Source of the DNA: Cymbidium sinense
Lineage: Eukaryota > Streptophyta > Magnoliopsida > Asparagales > Orchidaceae
Reading direction: 5' to 3'
Assembly: GCA_021442155.1 (NCBI GenBank)
Contig: CM038220.1
Span: 75,627,817 to 75,691,816 of the forward strand
DNA: 64,000 nt
A model generated the notes under the pieces. The model did not search any database. It was not told where the DNA came from and was given only the letters and a program-made list of their open reading frames with translations. Position 1 is the stretch's first letter. Every line of letters starts with the position of its first letter. This document shows positions 32,434 through 41,739 of this stretch, in pieces. The position numbers and the translations under genes are program-made.

Positions 32434-33494
32434 GTGATGGTTGAAGTTTATGAAGGACTTTATCGTGCACATCAGTTAGATCCCAAGATGGCAGTAAAGA
32501 TTAAAAGGATGGGTTATTATTGGCCATCTATGGTGAGAGATTACATTAATTATGCTAAGAAGTGTCATGAGTGTCAAGTACATGGGAATGTCATCCATCA
32601 ACCTCCAAATCCATTACACTCAACAATAGCATCCTGACCATTCGAATATTGGGGTACAGATATAATTGGACCAATTGATCCACCGTCGTCAGTTAGACAT
32701 CGCTTCATCCTAGTAGCAACTCATTATTCTCTAAGTGGGCTGAGGCTAATCCATTTAAAGAAGTTACTACTGATCGAGTGATCAACTTCTTCACGCATAA
32801 TGTAGTCTATAGATTTGGAGTGCCACACCGACTAATTTCTAATAATGGCACAACTTTCAAAAGTGGAAATATTTATAGATTCATCGATCGACATAAAATT
32901 GATTGACGATACTCTTCAATATATAATCCAAGAGCAAATAGTTTGGTAGATGCTTTCAATAAGACATTGGTCAAACTGCTTAAGAAGATTCTCACTAAAA
33001 ATAAGAGAGAATGGTATACCAAGCTAATAGAGGCTCTATGGGCATATTGAACTACCTGCAAGATGCCGACTAAAGCTACTCCCTATTCATTAGTATTTAG
33101 AAGCGTTCTTCTGAAGTTGAGTTGCCTTCACTTGGTAGCCATCCTCTAATCTAAGAAGATCAAAATGCCCGCCTGAGAATGGAGGAACTTAACACACTTG
33201 ATGAAGTTAGACTGTAAGCTCATCAAAATTTGGAAGTCTATCGAGCAAAGATGTTTAGGGCTTTTGACCATACGGTGTGGCCCCAAACATTCCCAAAAGG
33301 AGAATTGGTTCTTGTGCTGAGAAGACTAATTATCCCCAATCGAAAATTTAGTAGCAAATTTAAGCCTAACTATGAATGCCCTTTTGCCATTGAAAAAGTA
33401 TACCAAGGAGGGGAATACCAACTCATCAACTTAAAGGGTGAAAGACCAATGTCGCCAATTAATGGTCGATACTTGAAAAAATACTATACTTGAT
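32434..33494 (+). pseudogene. Integrase, RT-5
   Basis: An HHCC zinc-binding part (GLYRAHQLDPKMAVKIKRMG, CHECQVHG) is followed by the core start (FEYWGTDIIGP, first catalytic Asp). The core then decays. The C-terminal part is open from 33230 to 33493: PKGELVLVLRRLIIPNRKF, FAIEKVYQGGEYQLINL, ending NGRYLKKYYT and a stop. Integrase inserts element DNA into the genome. Confidence 0.85.
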
Positions 33495-33539
33495 GACCAC
33501 ATTCTCGAGGTACAATAGAAATCCCCTTGCAAGAAAGGA

Positions 33540-35009
33540 GGCATTTTTTAGTTTATACTAAGTTTATTTGAGTTGACATCGTGCCATAAGATGAGATCAT
33601 CAAATATATTCTGATTCAGGTTGACATCGAACGTTATGCCAAAATCCCTGAATATATCTATAATTATCATTGTTAAGTTGCATGTTCTTGCAGAAATAAA
33701 AAGAATCTATTTCTATGCATGAAAAGACAACCCTAAATGTCAAGAAATTTATCTCCCCAATTTATCAAATTCGAGATCAAGTCAAAAGAAATCTAATTTG
33801 AAAGATTCAATCAGCGAGTTTGAAACATCAACATACATCCCAGTCTCAGGACAAGGATGGGTTCTAAAGGTCAAACTCAATAAGCCCACAAATGACTGAG
33901 TTGCTGATGCTCTCCTCACTCAACAAGCTACAAGAAAAGGCCGAGTAAAAGAGCCCTCGTTCATTAGTCTGATGATAAAACCACCAACCCACTACAGTGT
34001 AAGTCGAAGACTCGAGTATGTTCTAAAGGTTAAACTCAACAAGCCCAAATATGGCCGAGTTGTTGACACTCTCCTCACTCAACAAGCCGCAAGAAAAGGC
34101 CATAATGAAAGACCCTTGCTCGTCAGTCCAATGACGATAGCTGTGCAATCTCAAAATAGGTCCAACTTAGTGATTACAAGCAGCCAGGATCTAAGAGATC
34201 TTTCTACTTGATCGATAGATCAAGGCAATCTAAGGAAATGCTTAATTCAGGCCTGCCTCAAATCAATCTACATATTACTTGCAAGGTGATATTTCAATCT
34301 ATTCTCAAATGATCTGATCAAGCTCAAAGCATATATCAAAGTCAATCTCCTCATCAAGTCTATCAAAATAAAAAGCACGGGATCGGGAAAGTAATTTCAT
34401 AGTTCATACAAAGTTGATGGTTGAACTAAAGGAATTTCATGGTTATTCAGTCTGTTAAAGCACACATTGCTAGACTAATAACTCAACATTGATCTTATAT
34501 AAGCCGGAAGGTTGGGTCATCTGTATGTATCCTTCAACGAATCCATCAAAGCAGCAAGCATAGGATTCATGGAGTGCATACACTTCGACAAGTCAATAGG
34601 ACAAATCGGTGTCTTCCTTCATTAAGTCCCTCAAAGTTGGGAGAAGGAATTTCAAATCCGATCAAGCATGGATAAACCGATTCCCTAGCGGAGTCCTTCA
34701 TCAAAACAAGCAGACCAATTCCTCCTTCAAACCCAACCAAGTATGAAGTGGGAGGAGAGGCTATGACATAAAAGAAAGAGATCTTCAACAAAGCCATTGA
34801 AGCAGATAGTAGATGGTGTAAGAACTCTTATCAATCCATCATTTAGCATGTCCTGAATAAGGCAACATACTAATGACAATTCCTGTCAAAGCTTCGTAAG
34901 CTATTGCGAAGCTAAAATGATCCAAGCTCTGTGGCCAGCCCAAAGGGTCAACCAATTTTCAACAAATGTGGCTGGCTTCATGTGCAAATTTTATTTGTTA
35001 CGGGACATT
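33540..35009 (+). other. RT-5 3' untranslated block
   Basis: No gene. It begins after a purine-rich tract (AAGAAAGGAGGCATTTTTTAG, around 33525-33547) and ends at CGGGACATT beside the LTR start. It matches 2880-4620 and 50084-51690 in reverse. Contains TATATAAG at 34496-34503, conserved in RT-1. Confidence 0.6.
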
Positions 35010-35639
35010 TGTTGACCTCCATATGTGTACCATAAGTCAAAGTCAAGTTTACAAATCGAATTCGATGACGGAAGATGCATCAAAATTTCAAAATGCAATA
35101 AATGGTCAAAATCTCCACGATTCGAACCATTCAAAATAAATTGATCAAAATATAAATATTGCAAAATCTGGCAAGCAATTGATTAAGCGTTCGAGTCGAA
35201 TGAGCCTGCACGCATTTCAAGGTTAGGAGGCATCGATGTAAACCAAATGACCTCCGTTCAAAAAATTGATTGCATTGTTAGCTTTGAAATATCAAAATCT
35301 ATCAAATAAGACTATTCACACTTAATTTGGATAAGTATGCTCGAAAATCGAGCGGTCAAAAGTGACGATGCGCATTTTGAGTTGAAATTGACGATCTTGA
35401 ACCAAACGCTCCAATTGTAAAGCACGCCGTTATTTTCAGAACATTGGAATAATATAATATTAACATATATATTAATAAAATGATTTCATCATCATAAAAT
35501 TCAAATTAGGATTGATTAGATGCTTAATTAATATACATATATTAATTAACTTAAAGTTTAAAATAAAACTTAAAACCAAAGCTGAACCGATCCCGCCTTT
35601 CTTCCCTCTCTTCATTCGATTAAGGAACCACAAGCACAA

Positions 35640-36539
35640 CTCCTTCAACCACAAGAATGCAAAATCCTCCTTCCCTATCGAACTCCTATTCTTCGCCTGC
35701 ACCTCAAACTCTACTGCTCCAATCCTCTCCTCGGTAGCTTCCACCCCCCCACCGCCACCACATCCTTCTTTGCTTCTGCAGAGGATGATAAAACTCACAA
35801 ACATTCTGACATCAATGATCTCCTGGAGATGGCACGAGCCTTGGATATCTCATCTCGTGTGGCATACGGGGCTTGTGCCTGCTTAGTGCTGGCAGTGCTC
35901 AGCTTACCCCTTATGATGCAGTCAGTGACGTGCGTGGCGAGCACGAAGATTAGGGTTCTGTCCTATGTGACTCTGCTCTCCGGGTTCTTCATGGCATAGA
36001 ACATTGGAGATAATGATGTGGCCAACGCGATGGACACGTCAGTGGGCTCAGGGGTGCTCTTGCTTTTGCAAGCAGTATTAATTGTGGTGCTGCTGGAGTT
36101 CTTTGTGGTTCTCTTGATGAGGACTCATGTAATGAGTACTATGCAGAAGAAGATCTTTATGGTTCGATGTTTCAGGGAAAGGATTCGTTGTTGTTTGCTG
36201 GGCTTCATTCATCATTGGCTGCTTCGGGTGGCTTCCTTCAATGGCTGGCCTATTTCTACCACACATTGTATAGTAGGTGCCATGGTTGATTTTGGTCTAG
36301 TCTATGGCAGCATTGGAGCTATTTTCTGGAGTTCCCTAGCACGAGTAGCTTCATCGCGGGTCATATCCAATATCATGGGAGCAGTAGCATCTTTCATTGT
36401 TTATAAATACATCCGTAGGTTCGTGTACAATGCCGATAATCCAGGTCAGACAGCTGTAGCTTTCGTTCTAGTTGCAATTTTCCTCAGCATTACTAGAATT
36501 TCCTTTGCGTCTTTCCCATTGGCTCTCCTTCAATTGTAG
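35640..36539 (+). pseudogene. PHT2;1: Chloroplast phosphate transporter PHT2;1 fragment, copy 2
   Basis: Same extent and same flanks as copy 1. It reads EDDKTHKHSDINDLLEMARA, SRVAYGACACLVLAVLSLP, then LLSGFFMA followed by a stop (TAG, 35997-35999, where the family has Trp). NIGDNDVANAMDTSVGSG follows, where the GAND signature Ala is changed to Asp. A frameshifted stretch lies at about 36160-36230, then NGWPISTTHCIVGAMVDFGL, VASSRVISNIMGAVASF and FVYNADNPGQTAVAF. It ends with TAG at 36537-36539. It encodes only the first PHO4 half. Confidence 0.93.
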
Positions 36540-37079
36540 AATAAGAAAACCACAAACCTTCTCCATTGTCTAGCCCACTCCGAAAAGCCAGCCGTTCCGG
36601 CCCGCAGCTCGCCTCCACTACGCTATCCTGACCCACAAGCTCCCGTCCTGCATGCTCGTCCCACCGCGCATTCTTCCCGCAGCCCTCAACCCATCTAATT
36701 TTTAGTTCATTGCAAACTGGGGAAGAACATCATGAAGATGAAAATTCTTTTTTTTTAGGTTTAGTGTCGCTCCTGCTTTTACTTCCACTTTTCACTACCC
36801 GTGGAATAATATCGTCGAGGATCTTCTTTTGTTTCGTGTCGCTTGCTTTTCTCTACTTTTCTTCACCGTAAGAACTCATCAGGAGAATTCTACTTTTGAT
36901 TTTCATTACGATTCCTTTGCTTTAACCTTCACAAACCAAGCGGGTAAATATCGTCAAGAGATGAATTCTCGATTTTCTCTCTTGGTTGTCTTACATTCAC
37001 TCACATACGTTCCTTGTAGAGCATTGCGATCAAAAAAAAAAAAATTCGAGCATGAGATCGTGAATGGATATATATATAT
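36540..37079 (+). other. LTR region downstream of PHT2;1 copy 2
   Basis: Collinear with 22601-23149; no gene recognised. The open frame at 36829-37164 has no family resemblance and is not conserved in the other LTR. Confidence 0.5.
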
Positions 37080-37649
37080 TCTGGAGTCTCGATCGGGTGG
37101 TTTGGCGGTCAGCTCCATTATATTACGATCATGTGCGCGTAATCTGATGCTCGCTGAGTTGTGATCATATGGTATATTTGATAGGAAAAATACGTCTAAG
37201 ATAGACTTAAGATTATTCTTTTAAACACCACCCCCAGTCATAAGGATTTCTTGGATCGTAACATGTGTTCTTAGATCCTTTTATCGAGTTAGATTACTCC
37301 TCTAACTAAGTAGGTAGGGCCGCTTGGATGATGGAACCATGTGATCTAGATCGGGCACATCATCATTCCCCCAACCATCCGGTTTAAGCTTAAATGATGA
37401 ATTTATATCTTAAATTCTAAAACTCTAAATCTTTATTCTTGCTCTGTTACGCGTCAACGATCAATAAGCTCGAAGTTCTCTTACTTATTGAGTAATTAAC
37501 TAGGGCTTTATAGAAACCCGATCTAAAGTTCATCAAATGAGGATGAAATATCTGGTAGTATCTTATCTACTATCTCATATGCCCAAAATTACGACCTCAA
37601 ACCACACTCTCTTCAATTCATAAAATTGTTGAAGGTAAGTTTTCTCACA
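37080..37649 (+). repeat. LTR block B, copy 5 (U5 end only)
   Basis: Complement of the first 570 bp of block B copy 1, with CACCACCCCCAGTCATAAGG (37227-37246) and TATCTACTATCTCA (37564-37577), ending at the LTR terminus. Confidence 0.75.
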
Positions 37650-38060
37650 TAATGTTGAATGCTTTTTTTTGTTAAGTCCAAGATTTGATGGAATTTCAAC
37701 ACTTTAAGATTCAAGCGTCATCCGGCGTAGAATCGAAACTATTTTGGCTTTCTTCATGAGCGGTTGGTGTTTGAGCGTCTTGACCAATTTATTATCTGAT
37801 GAGCATAACGAGGCATTCAATCACTTGCATAAAAGAAAATATATAAGCAAATATTCTTCTCCTCTTTTTTTTTTCTTAAGTCCAAATTTTAGTCAAAATT
37901 TCGGCAGCATTTTAGCACAGGGGGAGCAACATCCAACGGTTTAGGCTTACTCGATATGCCCTGATGAGTATAGCGAGCGGTGTCTTGTGACACCACAGTC
38001 GAATTTTATCTCATTATGACTTGATGAACATGAAGAGGCTTTTAAACCTGAAACTGTAAA
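37650..38060 (-). repeat. LTR-4 hairpin array, right of RT-5
   Basis: Plus strand: TTTTTGTTAAGTCCAAGATTTGATGG, then GCGTCATCCGGCGTAGAATCG, GATATGCCCTGATGAGTATAGCG and GGTGTCTTGTGACACC (37979-37994, perfect six-base stem). It continues the block B copy that stops at 21113. Confidence 0.7.
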
Positions 38061-38795
38061 CAGTCTTTTGAATTTGCAAACTTTAGAGCTTGGAAACTGT
38101 TACAAACTTGAAATGTTGCCAATAAATATGGAAAACTTGGTTATGCTGTGGCATCTCGATTTGCGTCTTGACCAAGATTGTAGAGATAGACAAATTGATC
38201 TCATTTCCATGCCACCTGGTATTGGAAATTTAAAATCTTTAAGACACTTGTCAAGGTTTGCCGTCGGATTAGAGCTCCAGTATGGTCTAGGAGAATTGAA
38301 GGACTTAAAACTCCATGACAAACTTTGCATCACCAAGCTTGAACAACTAGTCAGTGTCCATGATGCAGATGTAGCCAATTTAAAGGGTAAACGAGACATT
38401 GATTCAGTAATGTTGAGATGGAGTGATGCTGCATTCAGAAAATCAGTAAATGTGCCTGAAGAAGATATGATTGATCGACTCCAGCCTCACGAGAATCTCA
38501 AGCATTTAAGTGTAGAAAATTACAATGGGAAGGAATTTTGAATTGGATCAAAGATCCATCTTTCAAGAAGTTGAAAACAATGACACTCGTCAATTGCAAA
38601 ATGTGCTCATCTCTCTCATCTGGGTGGAATCTGTCATCACTGAAGATGCTCCAGCTAAAGAGTTTGCATGGAGTGAAAAGCTTTGGCATTGTGCATTCAG
38701 GGTTCAAAGATTTAGAAACACTTGATGTGTCAGATATGCCTGAACTGGATAGCTGGTTTTTAGGAGATAGGATGAATCGTCTTACTGCTCTGTGC
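38061..38795 (+). pseudogene. NLR disease-resistance gene, leucine-rich repeat fragment
   Basis: The frame reads NLQTLELGNCYKLEMLPINM, LVMLWHLDL, GIGNLKSLRHLSRFAVG and LGELKDLKLHDKLCI. LKHLSVENYNGKEF follows, then a frameshift near 38539, then NWIKDPSFKKLKTMTLVNC, GWNLSSLKMLQLKSL and LETLDVSDMPEL. This is the LRR half of a coiled-coil NLR immune receptor. No NB-ARC domain is present. Unlike the other host pieces it is antisense to the LTR that contains it. It breaks off near 38795 into the KANADI duplication. Confidence 0.9.
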
Positions 38796-38799
38796 CTCC

Positions 38800-39100
38800 C
38801 ACTTGAGAATTACTGCATCCTGCACTGCAGTCCACGTCTTGAGCTGTCGTGGTTGTATTTGATTCTCTGCTATCTATCTGCCTCCAATGCCACGGTCTTC
38901 TCCTCCCGAGCCCTTCGAGGAAGTTGCAGCTTTCTCAGTAGTCTTCACAGTTCTATACATCTGCAAATGACTTTTGACATGGGCTAGAGTAAGATCTCTC
39001 ACATCCATGAGTTCATGAACTGATTTTGGAGTAGCCCTCTCATGTCCACCAAGTAACTCTATAGCATGCACAAAACGGGCATGTAGAGTCATCGTCCACT
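38800..39100 (-). pseudogene. KANADI-type GARP domain fragment, copy 1
   Basis: The frame from ATG 39090-39092 reads TLHARFVHAIELLGGHERAT, PKSVHELMDVRDLTLAHVKS, HLQMYRTVKTTEKAA and GSGGEDRGIG. This is the GARP Myb-like DNA-binding domain, with the KANADI signature of the LLGGHERATPKSV region and LAHVKSHLQMYRTVK. KANADI factors set abaxial leaf identity. The first helix residues upstream of TLHARF are cut. Duplicate of 39150-39495. Confidence 0.9.
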
Positions 39101-39149
39101 AATTTGTGCATTGTTGATTGCCCCAATCTGAGATGGCTATACGTCCCAC

Positions 39150-39495
39150 TTGAAGAATTACTTCATTCTGCACTGCAGTTCATGTCTTGAACTATCATAG
39201 TTGTATTTGATTCTCTGCTATCTATCCGCCCTCCAATGCCACGGTCTTCTCCTCCTGAGCCCTCTGATGAAGCTACAGCTTTCTCAGTAGTCTTCACGGT
39301 TCTATACATCTGCAAATGACTTTTGACATGGGCTAGAGTAAGATCTCTCACATCCATGAGTCCAAGAACTGATTTTGGAGTAGCTCTCTCATGTCCACCA
39401 AGTAACTCTATAGCATGCACAAAACAGGCATGTAGAGTCATCATCCACCTCGACCTCGACGCCCTCATACTCCTCTTCACTAGATTCTTCCACAT
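39150..39495 (-). pseudogene. KANADI-type GARP domain fragment, copy 2
   Basis: The longest frame, starting at 39495, reads MWKNLVKRSMRASRSRWMMT, then LHACFVHAIELLGGHERATP, KSVLGLMDVRDLTLAHVKSH and LQMYRTVKTTEKAVASS, ending NTTMIVQDMNCSAE. The domain is complete and open, including the R[AS][PS]R.RW start. Compared with typical KANADI (TLHAHFVHAV) it has TLHACFVHAI. It is one exon only; the rest of the gene is missing. It follows the LTR-4 leader (40170-39800) in sense orientation. Confidence 0.92.
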
Positions 39496-39544
39496 AAGCT
39501 TATTTCATCAAGCCTTACGATGGCTCAAAGCACCTAACCTATAG

Positions 39545-39751
39545 TTTTGCTGATTTTGGTTGTAGAACAATCTCACTAAAGGATAAAATAAAAAGTTAGG
39601 TTTTAAGTAATTTGTTGAGGAGTCCTAATTCAACCAAATTGAAGTATAAGAATCCATTTGTGGGAATAAAGGGAAAGGACTATTGTTGTAGATTGGGATC
39701 CCCTTAATTGGTAGAGAAGATTGTCGATGCGCTATTTGTGGTGATGAAGAG

Positions 39752-39789
<38 letters not shown>

Positions 39790-40250
39790 CATTGTGTGGT
39801 TCGTAAGTCTAAGGCGCAGTGAAGGTTGTAGCTAGTTGCGGTGATGGCTGATGATGAGGATGGACTGAGGCGAGATGAGAGTTGCAAGAGACAGGATGTG
39901 GAGGATAGGAGAAGAGTGGGCAAAAAAAAGGATTCATACGAAGAGAGAGGGGCCCTTTTTTTTTTGCTGCCGTTCTTACGGTTGAGGGGAAAAACAAGCC
40001 AGAGAGGGAGTGGGATTTTCTATTCGTTGCGGTTCCTCAACCAAACAAAAAAAAAAGAAAGGCAGGATCGATTGCTCCTTTGTGATTTCTCAACCGAACG
40101 AAGAGAGGATGAGGGGCTTTTAATTTTTTTTTTTAATTTTAAAGAGGCCGAACGAGCGAAGGAATGAATCTAATTGAGCGAGTGAGCTATAGATGGAAAA
40201 GGGGGCTTTCGATTTTCTCTTTTTTTTCTTCTCTTTCTTTTTTTAATATG
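39545..40250 (-). other. LTR-4 leader region
   Basis: On the minus strand the DNA is pyrimidine-rich with CTCTCTTCGTTCGGTTGAG (about 40097-40115), matching CTTCTCTTCGTTCGATTAAG ahead of PHT2;1, plus poly-T and CT runs. A plus-strand open frame at 39841-40167 (Arg/Lys/Glu-rich) is read as the reverse of this tract and not as a gene. Confidence 0.45.
39753..39787. repeat. (GA)n microsatellite
   Basis: A 35-bp GA run within the LTR-4 leader; on the minus strand a CT run, common in plant 5' untranslated regions. Confidence 0.9.
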
Positions 40251-40266
40251 TAATATTCATTTATAC

Positions 40267-40269
<3 letters not shown>

Positions 40270-40323
<54 letters not shown>
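40270..40323. repeat. (TA)n microsatellite
   Basis: A TA tract flanked by T-rich sequence (TTTTTCTTCTCTTTC to the left, TTTTTCTCTTTTTTC to the right). It lies between the leaders of LTR-4 (minus) and LTR-6 (plus), at the usual promoter-proximal place. Confidence 0.95.
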
Positions 40324-40326
<3 letters not shown>

Positions 40327-40697
40327 GTACTACTATTTTTTTTTCTCTTTTTTCTTTTTTTATTTCCAAAAAATAGGATACTAAAGAGGATCAACACCTT
40401 TGAAACATCTCTCCTGCACTTGAAGCCTTCTCCTATGTGGCACCATATCTTGCCAACCTAAGTGCTTCTTTCAAAAGTCCATTTTTGAGCTGGAGCATGG
40501 ACAAAGGAGGTGAGATCCCATCCTTTTTGGGCGTTACCATCTAATCTTGGCATATGAATGTGTTTTTTCGTAAGTCCATTTTAGTTAAAACCCAATAACA
40601 TGTTATCAATATCTCAGTTTGTGCATAAGGGCGGCAAAGGTCACTCTCAAGTGTTGACCCTCAGTTGCTTCATCCCTAAAATCGCTCTCGCTCTCGC

Positions 40698-41126
40698 TTG
40701 AACACTCACACTCTCTCTCAAAACCACAAGAAGAATTCTGAAGCTCCTACTCCCATTTTCCCACAATCGTTCCCTCAAAATCGAATAAACCCCTCTCAAC
40801 CAGAAGGAACCGCTCAAAATCCCTCCTCTTCTTCATTCGGTCTCCTCTTCATCGAACAACATCCACATGAGCCCCATACGCATGATTCCCTTCCCTCGAC
40901 CGATCATATCTTTCATCTTGAGCAGCACACGAGAGCCAAAAGCCTCCATCCATCCTTACTCCCTGATCGCACGCGAGCAACTAGGCTCCATCCGTCCCTC
41001 TTGATCGGGCAGAAGCCGCACGCTACTCACATTTTCTCCCTGTCGATCGCACAACCAGTTCTGATCCCATCTTCGTCCAACCGAGCAGCAGTGAGTGACA
41101 CTCTCAATTTCCCTTCCCTCAACTAA
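40698..41126 (+). other. Unrecognised open frame in the LTR-6 leader
   Basis: A 142-codon frame rich in Pro, Ser and His with an internal near-repeat (SLHPSLLPDRTRAT / RLHPSLLIGQKPHAT). The DNA is CT-rich and continues the leader-like pattern TCTCTCTCAAAACC. No family resemblance. It is probably untranslated leader sequence; a small chance remains that it is a captured 5' exon. Confidence 0.2.
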
Positions 41127-41391
41127 AGGTAACTCTCTCCCTCGATCCCTACCTCGCACGTCCCTCACTCCCTATTTTCCTCTATTTGGAAGCCCTAGCT
41201 CTGTAGTTCCTCCCTCCCTGCCCAATTCCTCCTGTTCGAAGTCCGAGTGAGACGAGGAGTTTGTCTGAGAAATGGCTCGAAGAATGAGTGAAAGCCATTA
41301 AATCCTAAAAATCCCATCTAGTTTTAATTTGTGTTCAATAAAGCGTTTGATTGAGTTATGCTGCATTATATTATGGTTTGCGCATTTGAGT

Positions 41392-41670
41392 TTTCCTTTA
41401 GATCCAACAATGACACATCACTTTACATCTCAAAGGGGTTTGAGAATTGCTGTTCCCAATCCTTGCTTTGCTATTAGTTGGTTGGATGATAAAACCACTT
41501 CTCAAGCTGGCGATATTGCAACTATTTAGATTAAACTTTTGAACAATTATTTAAGCGGCAACCCGCATTCGCTCTCCCTCTGGGTTTGCTCCCAAAAGGC
41601 CTTTTCCTCCATAATTCCCTCCTTCTCTGGCTTCCCTTCCACACAAATGACCGCCAAGAGGGAACTCTAT
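41392..41670 (+). pseudogene. Possible GEX2-like (gamete-expressed) fragment
   Basis: The plus frame reads CFAISWLDDKTTSQAGDIAT followed by I, a TAG (41527-41529), and IKLLNNYLSG. GEX2, a plant sperm-surface adhesion protein, has a conserved N-terminal segment of the form FAFSWLDD..F.AGD.ATI.IKVL as I recall it. Only about 30 residues support the match, so it is tentative. It lies in sense, just before block B, like the other host pieces. Confidence 0.4.
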
Positions 41671-41739
41671 CATTAGGCGAGTTCCTCTCAGTTTTAGACC
41701 GATTCAATCAGATAATCAACCCAATAATCTAGCCAAACT

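Larger units (their letters stand above)
21114..37649 (+). mobile_element. RT-5, decayed Tat/Ogre-type Ty3/gypsy element with PHT2;1 in both LTRs
   Basis: It begins TGTTGACTTCATATG (21114) and ends TTTTCTCACA (37649), is flanked by a near-perfect 5-bp duplication, and sits inside a block B copy of LTR-4. Order: 5' LTR (21114-about 24610, U5 end and primer site lost), gag (about 26570-27702), protease (28772-29083), RT (30251-31051), RNase H (31130-31430), second RNase H (31690-32260), integrase (32434-33494), 3' untranslated block (33540-35009), 3' LTR (35010-37649, most of block B lost). Many stops show it is inactive. LTR divergence looks considerable, so it is an old insertion. Confidence 0.75.
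35010..37649 (+). mobile_element. RT-5 3' LTR
   Basis: It starts TGTTGACCTCCATATGTG, includes block A (to about 35440), AT-rich promoter region (ATATATATTAATA near 35463), leader, PHT2;1 piece, downstream leader and the terminal 570 bp of block B, and ends CTCACA (37649). The hairpin part and middle of block B are deleted, so it is only about 2.6 kb. Confidence 0.7.

Noticed and set aside
34496..34503. TATATAAG as the LTR promoter of RT-5
   Set aside because: The LTR start (TGTTGACC after the purine tract) lies downstream at 35010, so this box is in the 3' untranslated block; kept only as a possible cryptic promoter.
40698..41126. 142-codon frame as a confident gene
   Set aside because: Composition follows the CT-rich leader and no family match is apparent; listed only as uncertain.
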